Origin: Chlorobiota bacterium
Lineage (GTDB): Bacteria; Bacteroidota; Ignavibacteria; Ignavibacteriales; Melioribacteraceae
Length of the DNA: 38,581 bases
Reading direction: 5' to 3'
Assembly: GCA_013151245.1 (NCBI GenBank)
Contig: JAADIR010000011.1
Location: 1-38,581, forward strand
A program made the position numbers and the translations under genes. Within the stretch, counting starts at the first letter, position 1. Every line of letters starts with the position of its first letter. The notes below the pieces were generated by a model. That model had not been told where the DNA came from and did not search any database. It saw only the letters and a list, made by a program, of their open reading frames with translations. Shown in pieces: positions 24,875 to 33,778 of the stretch.

Positions 24875-26422
24875 TTAATTATCAAATACTCTAATTTCTT
24901 CTTCTTCGTCCGTTTCGTTTTTGTCTGAAGGGCGTTCATAAAGCAATGTCATCTTTTTATATTGCCCGGCGAGCGATTCGTTAATTTGATTCCACGTGAA
25001 ACGCCATTGCCAGTTGCCTCCGGCAGAACCGGGAAGATTCATTCTTGCTTCGCCGCCGAGATTCAGAATGTCCTGCATAGGAATAATTACAATGTTCGCC
25101 ACGGAAGCGTAAGCGGTTCTGACGAGTTGGTAAGTCATATCGTCGCCAAAGTAACCGAGATATTCCTGCGCCCATTCAAAAATTCCGGTATCGTTCTTCT
25201 TTTCATTTTCGAAAAAGCCGCGCGTTGTGTCGTTGTCGTGCGAGCCGGTGTAAACGACGCAGTTTTTCGAATAGTTGTGCGGCAAGAAATTTCTGTCGCC
25301 GTCCGGTCCGAAAGCGAACTGAAGAATTTTCATTCCGGGGAACTCAAAATCGTCGCGAAGTTTTTCAACGGATTTTGTAATCACTCCCAAATCTTCGGCG
25401 AGAATCGGAACGTCGCCCAGAGATTCTTTTATGGCGTTAAATAATTTATGTCCCGGCGCTTTTACCCAGCGTCCCGTTTCGGCTGTCGGCGCGTCGCCCG
25501 GAATTTCCCAATAAGCGTCGAATCCGCGGAAGTGGTCTATTCTTACAATGTCAACAAGCTCGTACATTTTGCTAAGGCGCTGTTTCCACCATTTGAAATT
25601 GTTCGCTTCCATTTTGTCCCATTTGTAAAGGGGATTTCCCCAAAGCTGTCCGGTGGGACTGAAATAATCGGGCGGCACGCCGGCTACGGTTTCGAGTTTG
25701 CCGTTTTCGTCAATCGTAAAAAGTTCTTTATTCGCCCAAAGATCCGCGCTGTCGTAAGCTATAAAAATCGGCAGATCGCCGATAATTTTTATTCCTTTTT
25801 CGTTGGCGTAATTTTTCACCGCGCTCCATTGTTTCGCGAAAATGAATTGGATGAAAATTTGATATTCTATTTTGTCGTTTAGTTTTTCTTTCCACTCCGC
25901 AAGCGCGTCCGGTTTTCTGAAAGCCAAATCTTCCGCCCAATCCGTCCAAATAACGCCGCCGTGGAATTCTTTTGCAGCCATAAAAAGCGCGAAATCTTCG
26001 AGCCAAAATTTGTTTTCTTCGCAGAAATTTCCGCAAATGTTTTCGACTGAATTTCCGGAAGTCTTGAAATTTTCGAACGCCTTTTTTAGCAGCGCGGTTT
26101 TGCTTTTAATTACTTCTCCGTATTCGATTTTTGTTTTGCTGAACGAGGGATAATCGGCAACGTCGCTTTCTGCGAGAAGGTTTTCTTCAATTAAAAGCTC
26201 GGGCGAAATAAGAAGCGGATTTCCCGCAAACGCAGAAAAACACTGATATGGAGAGTCTCCGTAGCCGGTCGGTCCCAAAGGAAAAACCTGCCAAAGCGTT
26301 TGACGGGCGTCGTTCATAAAATCAATAAATTTATATGCGTCCGGACCGAAGTCGCCGATTCCGAACTTACTTGGAATAGAAGTCGGGTGAAGTAAAATTC
26401 CCGCCGAGCGTTCAAATTTCAT
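24875..26422 (-). CDS. malQ: 4-alpha-glucanotransferase (GH77)
   Basis: A 515-aa cytoplasmic amylomaltase that transfers alpha-1,4-glucan segments and takes part in maltodextrin or glycogen turnover. It opens with ERSAGILLHPTSIPSKFGIGDFG and GPTGYGDSPYQ. The catalytic aspartate lies in VRIDHFRGFD (about residue 294), the acid/base glutamate in ILAEDLGVI (about 341), and the transition-state stabiliser in GSHDNDTTRG (about 396). This is the full GH77 set. The ORF track starts at 26452, but AGGAGA lies 6 nt upstream of the internal ATG at 26420-26422 (MKFERSAG), so that start is used. The acidic tail (DEEEEIR) is extra. The TerB-like gene follows 19 nt downstream. Confidence 0.95.
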   Translation of the reverse strand: MKFERSAGILLHPTSIPSKFGIGDFGPDAYKFIDFMNDARQTLWQVFPLGPTGYGDSPYQCFSAFAGNPLLISPELLIEENLLAESDVADYPSFSKTKIEYGEVIKSKTALLKKAFENFKTSGNSVENICGNFCEENKFWLEDFALFMAAKEFHGGVIWTDWAEDLAFRKPDALAEWKEKLNDKIEYQIFIQFIFAKQWSAVKNYANEKGIKIIGDLPIFIAYDSADLWANKELFTIDENGKLETVAGVPPDYFSPTGQLWGNPLYKWDKMEANNFKWWKQRLSKMYELVDIVRIDHFRGFDAYWEIPGDAPTAETGRWVKAPGHKLFNAIKESLGDVPILAEDLGVITKSVEKLRDDFEFPGMKILQFAFGPDGDRNFLPHNYSKNCVVYTGSHDNDTTRGFFENEKKNDTGIFEWAQEYLGYFGDDMTYQLVRTAYASVANIVIIPMQDILNLGGEARMNLPGSAGGNWQWRFTWNQINESLAGQYKKMTLLYERPSDKNETDEEEEIRVFDN

Positions 26423-26428
26423 ATAGTA

Positions 26429-26434
26429 TCTCCT
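26429..26434 (-). promoter_or_regulatory. Ribosome binding site deciding the malQ start
   Basis: AGGAGA on the minus strand, 6 nt before the ATG at 26422. The upstream in-frame start used in the ORF track would place this site inside the coding region. Confidence 0.8.
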
Positions 26435-26663
26435 AATTTTTACAATTAACAAATTTATCTAATTTTCAAGACTTATTTTTCGAAAAAGTTTGCGTGAGGG
26501 AATAATTTTTTTGGATGTCATCCCGAGCGAAGCAAAGGGATCCGCCGATCTGGGGAAGAGGTAAAAAGGGAGAGGTAAGAAAAAAATTGGATATTGCACG
26601 GTTTTTTGGTTATTCAGTTTGTTTAACAGATTACCACAGTCGTTCACGCACAATTGAAATTGA

Positions 26664-26805
26664 CGGTCATTGCGATTCCGACGAAGTCGGAAGAAGCAAT
26701 CTACCGAATTATGCACAGAGCCGGTTTTTTCTATTTAGGAATTACGCTGTTTGTTCGAAAGATCGCTTCACTCTCCCGACAAGTAGGGATCGTTCGCGAT
26801 TACCG
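26664..26805. repeat. Second branched inverted-repeat element (GGTCATTGC family)
   Basis: Outer arms CGGTCATTGC (26664-26673) and GCGATTACCG (26796-26805) pair at 8 of 10 positions. Inside are TTCCGAC-GAA-GTCGGAA (26676-26692), a stem GAAGCAATCT/AGATCGCTTC (26693-26702 with 26760-26769) whose loop is expanded to 57 nt, and a weaker TCCCGAC/GTAGGGA hairpin near 26774-26790. The architecture is that of the element at 15616-15707. Confidence 0.6.
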
Positions 26806-26996
26806 GCCTTTTTGCGATCGTAACTTTCACAGTTAATTCCAACTATCCAAAACATCCAAAATCATCCACTTTTTGCGATTGACAAATCTATCTGAAATTT
26901 ACGGACTTGTATCGCAAAAAAAATAGTTTGAAAATCGGATGTTTTAGACAAAAAACCAAATGTTTTTCGGGAGAATTATTTTTATTTAAAAATCTG

Positions 26997-27027
26997 TTTG
27001 CGTTAATTTCAAATATTGTTATTTTTG
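26997..27027 (+). promoter_or_regulatory. Bacteroidetes-type promoter match for nrdJ
   Basis: TTTG at 26997-27000, a 19-nt spacer and TATTTTTG at 27020-27027 match TTTG-N19-TAnnTTTG exactly. It implies transcription starting near 27034 and an AT-rich leader of about 200 nt before the ATG at 27235. The assignment rests on motif match only. Confidence 0.5.
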
Positions 27028-27234
27028 GAGTAACACCAAAGGGTAATAAAACAATTTGTTTACTAAAATAGTCTGAAAAAGTTAAATTGCTTTATTCTTT
27101 TTTTAGAAATTGCTTTTTAACAATCCCTTTCGATAATTGGAAAATAAAAATAAATAACGGTTAACCTATTTAAATTCAAACGGTTAGCGCGGAAATTGTA
27201 TTCTTTAAAAATTGATTAAGTCAGGAGCGGAAAT

Positions 27235-30200
27235 ATGAAAATAACTCGCCTGTTTACTACCGCGGGGGAAGACCCGTTATCATCCTTTACCTTTGTTAAG
27301 AGAAAATCCGAGATAAAAAACACAGACGGTTCGAGCGTATTTAAAATGGAAGACGTGATGGTTCCGTCGTCGTGGTCGCAAGTCGCTACCGATATCATCG
27401 CGCAAAAATATTTCAGAAAAGCGGGCGTTCCGAGATTGCTGAAAAAATTGAACGAGAAAAGCGTTCCGAAATGGCTGCAGCCGTCGGTCGCCGATCAGAA
27501 AAGATTGGAAGAACTTCCGCCTAAAGATCGCTATTCTTATGAGAACGATTCGCGGCAAGTGTTTCACAGACTGGCGGGAACTTGGACTTACTGGGGCTGG
27601 AAAGCCGGATACTTCGACACTGAAGAAGACGCCAAAGCATTTTACGACGAACTGAATTTTATGCTGGCAAATCAAATGGCTGCTCCGAATAGCCCGCAGT
27701 GGTTTAACACCGGTCTGCATTGGGCTTACGGAATTAACGGTCCTTCGCAAGGGCATTATTACGTCGATTATAAAACCGGCGAGTTAACGGAATCTAAAGA
27801 TTCATATTCTCACCCGCAGCCGCACGCATGTTTTATTCAAGGCGTTAGAGACGACTTGGTCAACGAAGGCGGAATAATGGATCTGTGGATGAGAGAAGCG
27901 CGCCTCTTCAAATACGGCTCGGGAACGGGAAGCAACTTTTCCGATATTCGCGGTCAAGGAGAACTTCTCAGCGGCGGAGGCAGATCGTCGGGGCTGATGT
28001 CGTTTTTAAAAATTGGCGACCGCGCGGCGGGCTCCATTAAATCCGGCGGAACTACGAGACGCGCCGCAAAGATGATAACGCTCGACGTCGATCATCCCGA
28101 TATCGAAGAATATATCAATTGGAAAAATGTTGAAGAACAAAAAGTAGCCGCTCTCGTTGCCGGCTCGAAATTGACCAATTTTCATCTGAACAGAATAATG
28201 AAATCTTGTTACGACGAGCATCCCGAAAACGACAGATTCAATAAAAAAGAAAATAAAAAATTGCGAGCCGCTATCCATGAAGCGAGAAAAGCGCAGATTC
28301 CGATGAATTATATCGACAGAGTTATTCATCTCGCAAAACAAGGCTTCAAATCAATTGAATTTCCCGAATACGACGTCGATTGGAATTCGGAAGCATACGC
28401 CACTGTTTCAGGTCAAAACTCGAATAATTCAATTCGCGTGACTAACGATTTTATGGAAGCGGTTCTTTCCGACGGCGATTGGAACCTTTTCTGGCGCACG
28501 GAAAAAGCGAAAGCGAAAAAAGAAGGACGTCTTCCCAAACCTTCCAAAACTTTGAAGGCAAAAGATTTATGGGAACAAGTCGGTTACGCGGCGTGGTCTT
28601 CCGCCGACCCGGGAATTCAATATCACACTACTATTAATGAATGGCACACGTGCCCGGAAAGCGGAGAAATCAAAGCGTCTAATCCGTGTTCCGAATATAT
28701 GTTCTTAGACGACACGGCTTGCAATTTGGCTTCGTTGAATCTTGTTAAGTTTTACGACGACGCAAAGCAGAAATTCAAAATCAGACAGTTCAGACACGCT
28801 ACAAAATTATGGACGCTCGTCCTCGAAATAAGCGTTCTGATGGCGCAGTTCCCGAGCAAATCGATGGCGCAGAACAGTTACGATTTCAGAACGCTCGGTC
28901 TCGGCTACGCCAACGTGGGCGCGCTTTTAATGCGGCAGGGAATTCCTTACGACAGCAAAGAAGCGACGGCTATCCTCGGCGCGGTTTCGGCTATTATGCA
29001 CATGACGGCTTACGCAGCGTCAGCCGAAATGGCGAAAGAGTTCGGAACGTTCGCCAAATATGAAGAAAATAAAACGCAGATGCTTCGCGTTCTTAGAAAC
29101 CACAGACGCGCCGCTTATAACGTGCCGAAAGAAGAATACGAAGAGCTTTCGGTTTTCCCGATGGGAATAAATCCTGAATATTGTCCCTCCGATTTGCTGA
29201 AAGCCGCAAAAGAATCTTCCGATCAAGCGGTGAACTTGGGCGAGCGTTACGGCTACAGAAACGCGCAGGTTACGGCTATCGCGCCCACCGGAACAATTGG
29301 GCTTTTGATGGACTGCGACACGACCGGAATTGAACCCGATTTTGCGCTGGTTAAATTCAAAAAATTAGCGGGCGGCGGTTATTTCAAAATTATTAATCAA
29401 TCTATTCCGCCGGCTTTGAGCAAACTCGGATACAATAAAGATCAGATTAACGAAATAGTAAAATACGCCAAAGGCGCCGGTTCGTTGGAAGGCTGTCCGC
29501 ATATAAACAGAGCGAGTTTGAAGGCGAAAGGATTTACCGAGGAGGTGATTAACAAGATTGAAGATTTGCTGCCTTCGGCTTTCGAAATTAGTTTCGTTTT
29601 CAATAAATATTCAATCGGCGAAGAATTTCTGCGCGACAAACTCAATATACCGCAGGCTTTGCTCGATAATTTCAAATTCGATTTGCTTGAATGGCTCGGC
29701 TTTACGAAAGAAGAAATCGAAGAAGCGAACGATTATATCTGCGGAACAATGACCGTTGAAAAGTCTCCGTTCCTCAAGCAGGAACATTACGCGGTTTTTG
29801 ATTGCGCCAACAAATGCGGAAAGAAGGGCGCGAGATATATTCGTCCCGAAGCCCACATTAACATGATGGCGGCGGCTCAGCCGTTTGTATCGGGCGCGAT
29901 TTCAAAAACGGTTAACTTCCCTTACGAAGCGACTATCGACGATATTCTCGACGCTTACATTAAATCTTGGAAATACGGTTTGAAGGCGAACGCGATTTAC
30001 AGAGACGGCTCGAAACTTTCGCAGCCGCTAAACAGCGTTTCCGACGAAGAGATCGAAGATATTCAAGAAGCGAAAGAAGATAACGACATCGTAAAAATTG
30101 CCGAGAAAATTATACACAGATATATTGCGAAGAGAAAAAGATTGCCCGACAGACGCGGAGGCTATACGCAAAAAGCAAAAATCAACGGACAGACCGTTTA

Positions 30201-30792
30201 CATCCGCACGGGCGAATATGAAAACAGACAGCTCGGCGAAATATTCCTCGATATGCACAAAGAAGGCGCGGCGTTCAGAAGTCTTTTGAACAATTTCGCG
30301 ATCGCTATTTCTCTCGGACTGCAGCACGGCGTTCCGTTGGAAGAATTCGTTGACGCGTTTGTATTTACCCGCTTCGAACCGAGCGGAATTGTTTCGGGCA
30401 ACAAACGAATTAAAATGGCGACTTCCGTAATCGATTACATTTTCCGCGAACTCGCGGTATCGTATCTCGGAAGAAACGATTTAGCGCACGTCGATCCCGA
30501 AGAAGAAATGCGCCATGAAGATTTCGATATTCACATGCCCGACAAAGATTACGAAAGCGAAGAAGTTATCAGCGAAAGAACCATCGAACGCCCGAAAATT
30601 AGTCTAAGCGAAAGCGTTAACGGGCATAACAAACTAAGAGAAGAAGTGGAACAACGGAACAAAGAAGTGGCGCTCGCGCGTCAGCGCGGTTACACGGGCG
30701 ATATTTGTCCCAACTGTCAAAGCATGACAATGGTTCGCAACGGCACTTGCCTTAAATGCGAAACTTGCGGCGAGACGACCGGATGCAGTTAA
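27235..30792 (+). CDS. nrdJ: Adenosylcobalamin-dependent (class II) ribonucleoside-diphosphate reductase
   Basis: A 1185-aa class II reductase that makes deoxyribonucleotides using a B12-derived thiyl radical, independent of oxygen. Substrate-barrel motifs include [10 protein letters not shown] (about 152-161), Cys199 in [21 protein letters not shown] and [11 protein letters not shown], with Asn483, Cys485 and Glu487 matching the catalytic NxCxE triad. The C-terminal part carries a TSCPD-like segment ([17 protein letters not shown]) and ends in a Cys-rich tail CPNCQ...[13 protein letters not shown] (about 1158-1184), typical of the long NrdJ form. AGGAG lies 7 nt before the ATG. A promoter match lies 200 nt upstream and a terminator 33 nt downstream, so it is monocistronic. 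The protein is intact, with no intein. Confidence 0.97.
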   Translation: MKITRLFTTAGEDPLSSFTFVKRKSEIKNTDGSSVFKMEDVMVPSSWSQVATDIIAQKYFRKAGVPRLLKKLNEKSVPKWLQPSVADQKRLEELPPKDRYSYENDSRQVFHRLAGTWTYWGWKAGYFDTEEDAKAFYDELNFMLANQMAAPNSPQWFNTGLHWAYGINGPSQGHYYVDYKTGELTESKDSYSHPQPHACFIQGVRDDLVNEGGIMDLWMREARLFKYGSGTGSNFSDIRGQGELLSGGGRSSGLMSFLKIGDRAAGSIKSGGTTRRAAKMITLDVDHPDIEEYINWKNVEEQKVAALVAGSKLTNFHLNRIMKSCYDEHPENDRFNKKENKKLRAAIHEARKAQIPMNYIDRVIHLAKQGFKSIEFPEYDVDWNSEAYATVSGQNSNNSIRVTNDFMEAVLSDGDWNLFWRTEKAKAKKEGRLPKPSKTLKAKDLWEQVGYAAWSSADPGIQYHTTINEWHTCPESGEIKASNPCSEYMFLDDTACNLASLNLVKFYDDAKQKFKIRQFRHATKLWTLVLEISVLMAQFPSKSMAQNSYDFRTLGLGYANVGALLMRQGIPYDSKEATAILGAVSAIMHMTAYAASAEMAKEFGTFAKYEENKTQMLRVLRNHRRAAYNVPKEEYEELSVFPMGINPEYCPSDLLKAAKESSDQAVNLGERYGYRNAQVTAIAPTGTIGLLMDCDTTGIEPDFALVKFKKLAGGGYFKIINQSIPPALSKLGYNKDQINEIVKYAKGAGSLEGCPHINRASLKAKGFTEEVINKIEDLLPSAFEISFVFNKYSIGEEFLRDKLNIPQALLDNFKFDLLEWLGFTKEEIEEANDYICGTMTVEKSPFLKQEHYAVFDCANKCGKKGARYIRPEAHINMMAAAQPFVSGAISKTVNFPYEATIDDILDAYIKSWKYGLKANAIYRDGSKLSQPLNSVSDEEIEDIQEAKEDNDIVKIAEKIIHRYIAKRKRLPDRRGGYTQKAKINGQTVYIRTGEYENRQLGEIFLDMHKEGAAFRSLLNNFAIAISLGLQHGVPLEEFVDAFVFTRFEPSGIVSGNKRIKMATSVIDYIFRELAVSYLGRNDLAHVDPEEEMRHEDFDIHMPDKDYESEEVISERTIERPKISLSESVNGHNKLREEVEQRNKEVALARQRGYTGDICPNCQSMTMVRNGTCLKCETCGETTGCS

Positions 30793-30824
30793 TATTTTGC
30801 GAGCATTTGTAATAATTCCAAATC

Positions 30825-30854
30825 GAGCCGGTTTTACTCCGGCTCTTTTTTTTT
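30825..30854 (+). terminator. Rho-independent terminator of nrdJ
   Basis: GAGCCGG (30825-30831) pairs perfectly with CCGGCTC (30839-30845) across a 7-nt loop, followed by nine T (30846-30854). It lies 33 nt after the nrdJ stop codon. Confidence 0.92.
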
Positions 30855-30877
30855 GCGTGAAACGGAAATAAAAAAAA

Positions 30878-31010
30878 ACGTGAAACGTAAAAACGAAAGA
30901 CGAAAACGCTCCGTTATTCCGAGCGAAGCGGTCAATCCGCGGGCAACATTTTCTTTGCTTCGAGAATAGATAGGAACGCGGATTTTTATGATTTGTTATG
31001 ATTTGCGCGG
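30878..31010. repeat. Mosaic of short intergenic repeats
   Basis: It contains ACGTGAAACGTAAAAACGAA (from 30878), close to 22351-22378, then a CCGAGCGAAGC module. It ends with GAACGCGGATTTTTATGATT (from 30974), close to 22923-22960. The same modules appear in the same order in the region before pta. Confidence 0.55.
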
Positions 31011-31076
31011 AAAGGTTCTTAAAAAAAAGTTATCTTTAAGTATTCAATATTTTCTCCATAGTTAGGGGACGCTTCA

Positions 31077-32627
31077 ATGATCAAACAAACCGAAATAACA
31101 ATACATCCGATAAATATCAAAAACGAAAAAAGAATACTTATCGAAGCCGCGAAAAAAATAGGCGTTTCCGAAAGCGAAATTACGGAAGTGAGAATACTTC
31201 GCCGTTCAATTGATTCGAGGAAAAAGCCCGTTTATCGTCTGCGCGTTGAAGTTTACGTCGGAGAAAAATTTATTCCTAAAAAGGAGTCGATGAAATTTAA
31301 GCCGCCGACGAATAAAAAAGCGGCGATTGTCGGAAGCGGTCCGGCGGGACTTTTCGCAGCGCTTCGTTTGCTTGAAGCGGGAATTAAACCGATAATTTTC
31401 GAAAGGGGAAAGGACGTTCAAGCAAGACGTCTTGATTTGAAAAAAATACAGCAAGAGCATTTCGTAAATCCCGATTCGAATTACTGCTTCGGCGAAGGAG
31501 GCGCGGGAACTTACAGCGACGGAAAACTTCACACGCGTTCCCACAAAAGAGGAAACGTAAAACGAATCTTAGAGATATTCGTCGAACACGGCGCGCAGCC
31601 GGAAATCGAAATCGACGCGCATCCTCACATCGGTTCGAACGTTCTTCCGAAAGTGGTTGAAAATATAAGAGAAACAATAATTGCAAACGGCGGCGAAATC
31701 CATTTCAATTCGAAAGTAACGGATTTGATAAAAAAGGATGATAGAATCATCGGCGTTAAAGTAAATGAAAAAGAGATTTTAACCGACGCAGTGATAATTG
31801 CGGCGGGACATTCGGCGCGGGACGTTTACCAAATGCTGCAAAACGCGGGAGCATTGTTGGAAGAAAAACCGTTTGCGTTGGGAGTAAGAATCGAACATCC
31901 GCAAAAATTAATTGATACGATTCAATATCACGGAGCGGAAAGAGGGGAATATCTTCCCGCGGCAAGCTACAATTTATCGTGCCAAGTGGATGGAAGAGGC
32001 GTTTATTCTTTTTGTATGTGTCCGGGCGGAATCATAATTCCCGCCGCTACTTCTCCCGATGAACTTGTGCTGAACGGAATGTCCCTTTCACGAAGAAATT
32101 CTCCTTTTGCGAATGCCGGATTAGTGGTTGAAGTTACTGAAAGAGATTGGCATAAATATAAGAAAAATAATGAATTAGCGTCGGTCGCTTATCAAGCTGA
32201 AGTTGAAAAAAATGCGTTTGAATTCGGCGGCGGAAATCAATCTGCTCCCGCTCAAAGAGTGACCGATTTTCTAAAAAGACGAACGTCGTCAACTTTACCG
32301 GAAACGTCGTATATTCCGGGAGCGCTATCTGCTCCGCTTCACGACTTGCTCCCTAAAGGGATTGCAAAACGTTTAGTTCGGAGCATATACGAATTCGATA
32401 AAAAAATGAAAGGATATTTAACCGGAGAAGCGCTTCTTTTGGCGGTTGAATCGAGAACAAGCGCTCCGATTCGAGTAGTTAGAGATTCGAAAAATTTAAT
32501 GTCGGTTTCGCTAAACGGACTTTTTCCGTCGGGAGAAGGTTCGGGTTACGCCGGCGGAATCGTATCTGCGGCGATAGACGGGAATAGAACGGCTGAAGCC
32601 TTGGCTCAATGGATAATTGAAAATTGA
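31077..32627 (+). CDS. FAD-dependent oxidoreductase of the COG2509 family
   Basis: A 516-aa flavoprotein. An N-terminal about 75-residue alpha/beta domain typical of this family precedes the dinucleotide-binding motif AAIVGSGPAGLFAALRL (82-98). The COG2509 signatures NYCFGEGGAGTYSDGKLHTR, IGSNVLPKVV, IIAAGHSARDVYQML and FALGVRIEHPQ follow, with SFCMCPGG and the C-terminal PSGEGSGYAGGIVSAAIDG flavin-binding segment. It is full length. The reaction of these proteins is not established; they are annotated only as uncharacterised FAD-dependent dehydrogenases. AGGGGA lies about 9 nt before the ATG. The final codons (WIIEN and stop) fall in an intergenic AT repeat. It faces tyrA and stands alone. 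Confidence 0.9.
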   Translation: MIKQTEITIHPINIKNEKRILIEAAKKIGVSESEITEVRILRRSIDSRKKPVYRLRVEVYVGEKFIPKKESMKFKPPTNKKAAIVGSGPAGLFAALRLLEAGIKPIIFERGKDVQARRLDLKKIQQEHFVNPDSNYCFGEGGAGTYSDGKLHTRSHKRGNVKRILEIFVEHGAQPEIEIDAHPHIGSNVLPKVVENIRETIIANGGEIHFNSKVTDLIKKDDRIIGVKVNEKEILTDAVIIAAGHSARDVYQMLQNAGALLEEKPFALGVRIEHPQKLIDTIQYHGAERGEYLPAASYNLSCQVDGRGVYSFCMCPGGIIIPAATSPDELVLNGMSLSRRNSPFANAGLVVEVTERDWHKYKKNNELASVAYQAEVEKNAFEFGGGNQSAPAQRVTDFLKRRTSSTLPETSYIPGALSAPLHDLLPKGIAKRLVRSIYEFDKKMKGYLTGEALLLAVESRTSAPIRVVRDSKNLMSVSLNGLFPSGEGSGYAGGIVSAAIDGNRTAEALAQWIIEN

Positions 32628-32640
32628 GAATGGATAATTA
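32612..32640. repeat. AATTGAGAATGGATAATT repeat overlapping a gene end
   Basis: GGATAATTGAAAATTGAGAA and what follows match the repeat at 24147-24178. The first half encodes the last codons and stop of the COG2509 oxidoreductase, so the repeat has replaced or fused with the gene's original 3' end. Confidence 0.6.
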
Positions 32641-32653
32641 TGCTTTTTGTATC

Positions 32654-32673
32654 GCGGATTGCTTGCAATCTGC
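32654..32673. repeat. Minimal GCAGATTGC-family palindrome
   Basis: GCGGATTGC-TT-GCAATCTGC: a nine-base-pair stem with one G:U and a 2-nt loop between the convergent oxidoreductase and tyrA genes. Reduced version of the family seen at 22393 and 38218. The position could serve both transcripts as an end structure, though no U-run follows. Confidence 0.6.
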
Positions 32674-32698
32674 AAATTGATTATCTAACAATAAAGAA

Positions 32699-33778
32699 TT
32701 AATACTTCGCTTTGAATCCGAGTCTTTCAACAAGATCTTTCGCAGCCGTTGCGTCTTTTTCAGAATCGAACGAAAGCCGGAAAGTTCCGCCGGTACCTTC
32801 TCGTATTTTAAGCAGTTCAATATCTTTGATGTTGATTCCCCGTTTGTAGAGCGTAGTTGAAATTTTACTCACCACTCCCGGCTCGTCTTTCACAAAAACG
32901 TAAATATCAAAAAGCGGCGAAAGAAAACCCTTGTTATTCTTCGGGACTTCGTCGCGTCTTATCCGCGCGTTTTCAAATTTTTTGCTCAGTTTATCAAGTT
33001 GGTTTTTGATCAGAATGTTTTTCACCGAATGGAGTTCTTCGATGTAGTTATCGAGCGAAGCTATAATTTTTTCTTTATTCTGTTGAATGACCGATTCCCA
33101 AATCGAAAACTCGCTCGAAGCGACTCGCGTCATATCGCGAAAACCGCCGGCGGCGAAATCGAGAAAATTTATTTTGCTTTCCTTCCGCGCCGCGTGATTG
33201 AGCAGCGAAACCGAAAGAAGTTGAGGAAGATGACTTACCGTGGCGACGATCTCGTCGTGAACAATCGGATTCAAAATTTTTATACGCGCGCCCATCGCTT
33301 GAATAAGAAGAAGAAGCGGATGCGCTTCGGGATGTTTGCGAATCGTTTCCGAAATAATATAAACGGAATTTTCAAACAAAAGCGGATCGGAATTTTCGTA
33401 ACCTCCGACTTCCTTTCCGGTCATCGGATGTCCACCGATGTAAGTTCCTTCGCAATTGAGCGAATCCCATTTTTTCTGAACGGGAGATTTAACGCCTGTA
33501 ACGTCGGTAACAATTATTCCGTCGTGCAAATTGGGCGCGATATTTTCGAGAGTGTAGAGCGTTAAATCTAGCGGAAGGCAGATGAAAATCAAATCCGCCG
33601 AAAAGACTTCGTCGATTCCGCCGAGACCCACGTCGATAGATTTATCTTGAATAGCGGCGTCGAGAATTTCCTTTTTGTCGAAAGCGGAGATTTCGAGATT
33701 GTATTTCGTCTGTTTCAACGCTTTGGCTATGGAGCCGCCGATAAGTCCGAGTCCGATTATCGAAACGCGTTCAATCAT
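32699..33778 (-). CDS. tyrA: Prephenate dehydrogenase with C-terminal ACT domain
   Basis: A 359-aa enzyme for tyrosine synthesis (prephenate to 4-hydroxyphenylpyruvate). The NAD(P)-binding motif SIIGLGLIGGSIAKAL starts near residue 6. Typical segments follow: IFICLPLDLT, DVTGVKSP, GGHPMTGKEVGGYENSDPLL and the helical dimer domain with VATVSHLPQLLS. Residues about 285-359 form an ACT domain (VFVKDEPGVVSKISTTLYKRGINI), suggesting amino-acid feedback control. The ORF track uses TTG at 33781; the ATG one codon later overlaps the aroF stop as TGATG and is preferred. It is translationally coupled to aroF and last in the mutS-lipoprotein-aroF-tyrA run. Arogenate specificity cannot be excluded. Confidence 0.94.
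   Translation of the reverse strand: MIERVSIIGLGLIGGSIAKALKQTKYNLEISAFDKKEILDAAIQDKSIDVGLGGIDEVFSADLIFICLPLDLTLYTLENIAPNLHDGIIVTDVTGVKSPVQKKWDSLNCEGTYIGGHPMTGKEVGGYENSDPLLFENSVYIISETIRKHPEAHPLLLLIQAMGARIKILNPIVHDEIVATVSHLPQLLSVSLLNHAARKESKINFLDFAAGGFRDMTRVASSEFSIWESVIQQNKEKIIASLDNYIEELHSVKNILIKNQLDKLSKKFENARIRRDEVPKNNKGFLSPLFDIYVFVKDEPGVVSKISTTLYKRGINIKDIELLKIREGTGGTFRLSFDSEKDATAAKDLVERLGFKAKY

Larger units (their letters stand above)
26423..27234. other. Intergenic region between divergent malQ and nrdJ
   Basis: About 810 nt without a supported gene; the ORFs on both strands overlap repeats and have no domain. It holds a GTCATCCCGAGCGAAGC-type repeat (26518-26534), the purine-rich repeat (26556-26590), a large branched repeat (26664-26805) and, on the right, an AT-rich leader with a promoter match for nrdJ. 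I looked for a cobalamin riboswitch (B12 box GCCACTG) and saw none. Confidence 0.7.

Noticed and set aside
24962-25882. Plus-strand ORFs of 160 and 144 aa
   Set aside because: Antisense to malQ, whose catalytic motifs are intact; no protein features.
26800-27234. Cobalamin riboswitch upstream of nrdJ
   Set aside because: Searched by eye for a B12 box and found none; the sequence is AT-rich without the expected conserved core.
32999-33565. 188-aa plus-strand ORF
   Set aside because: Antisense to tyrA, which is complete and well conserved.
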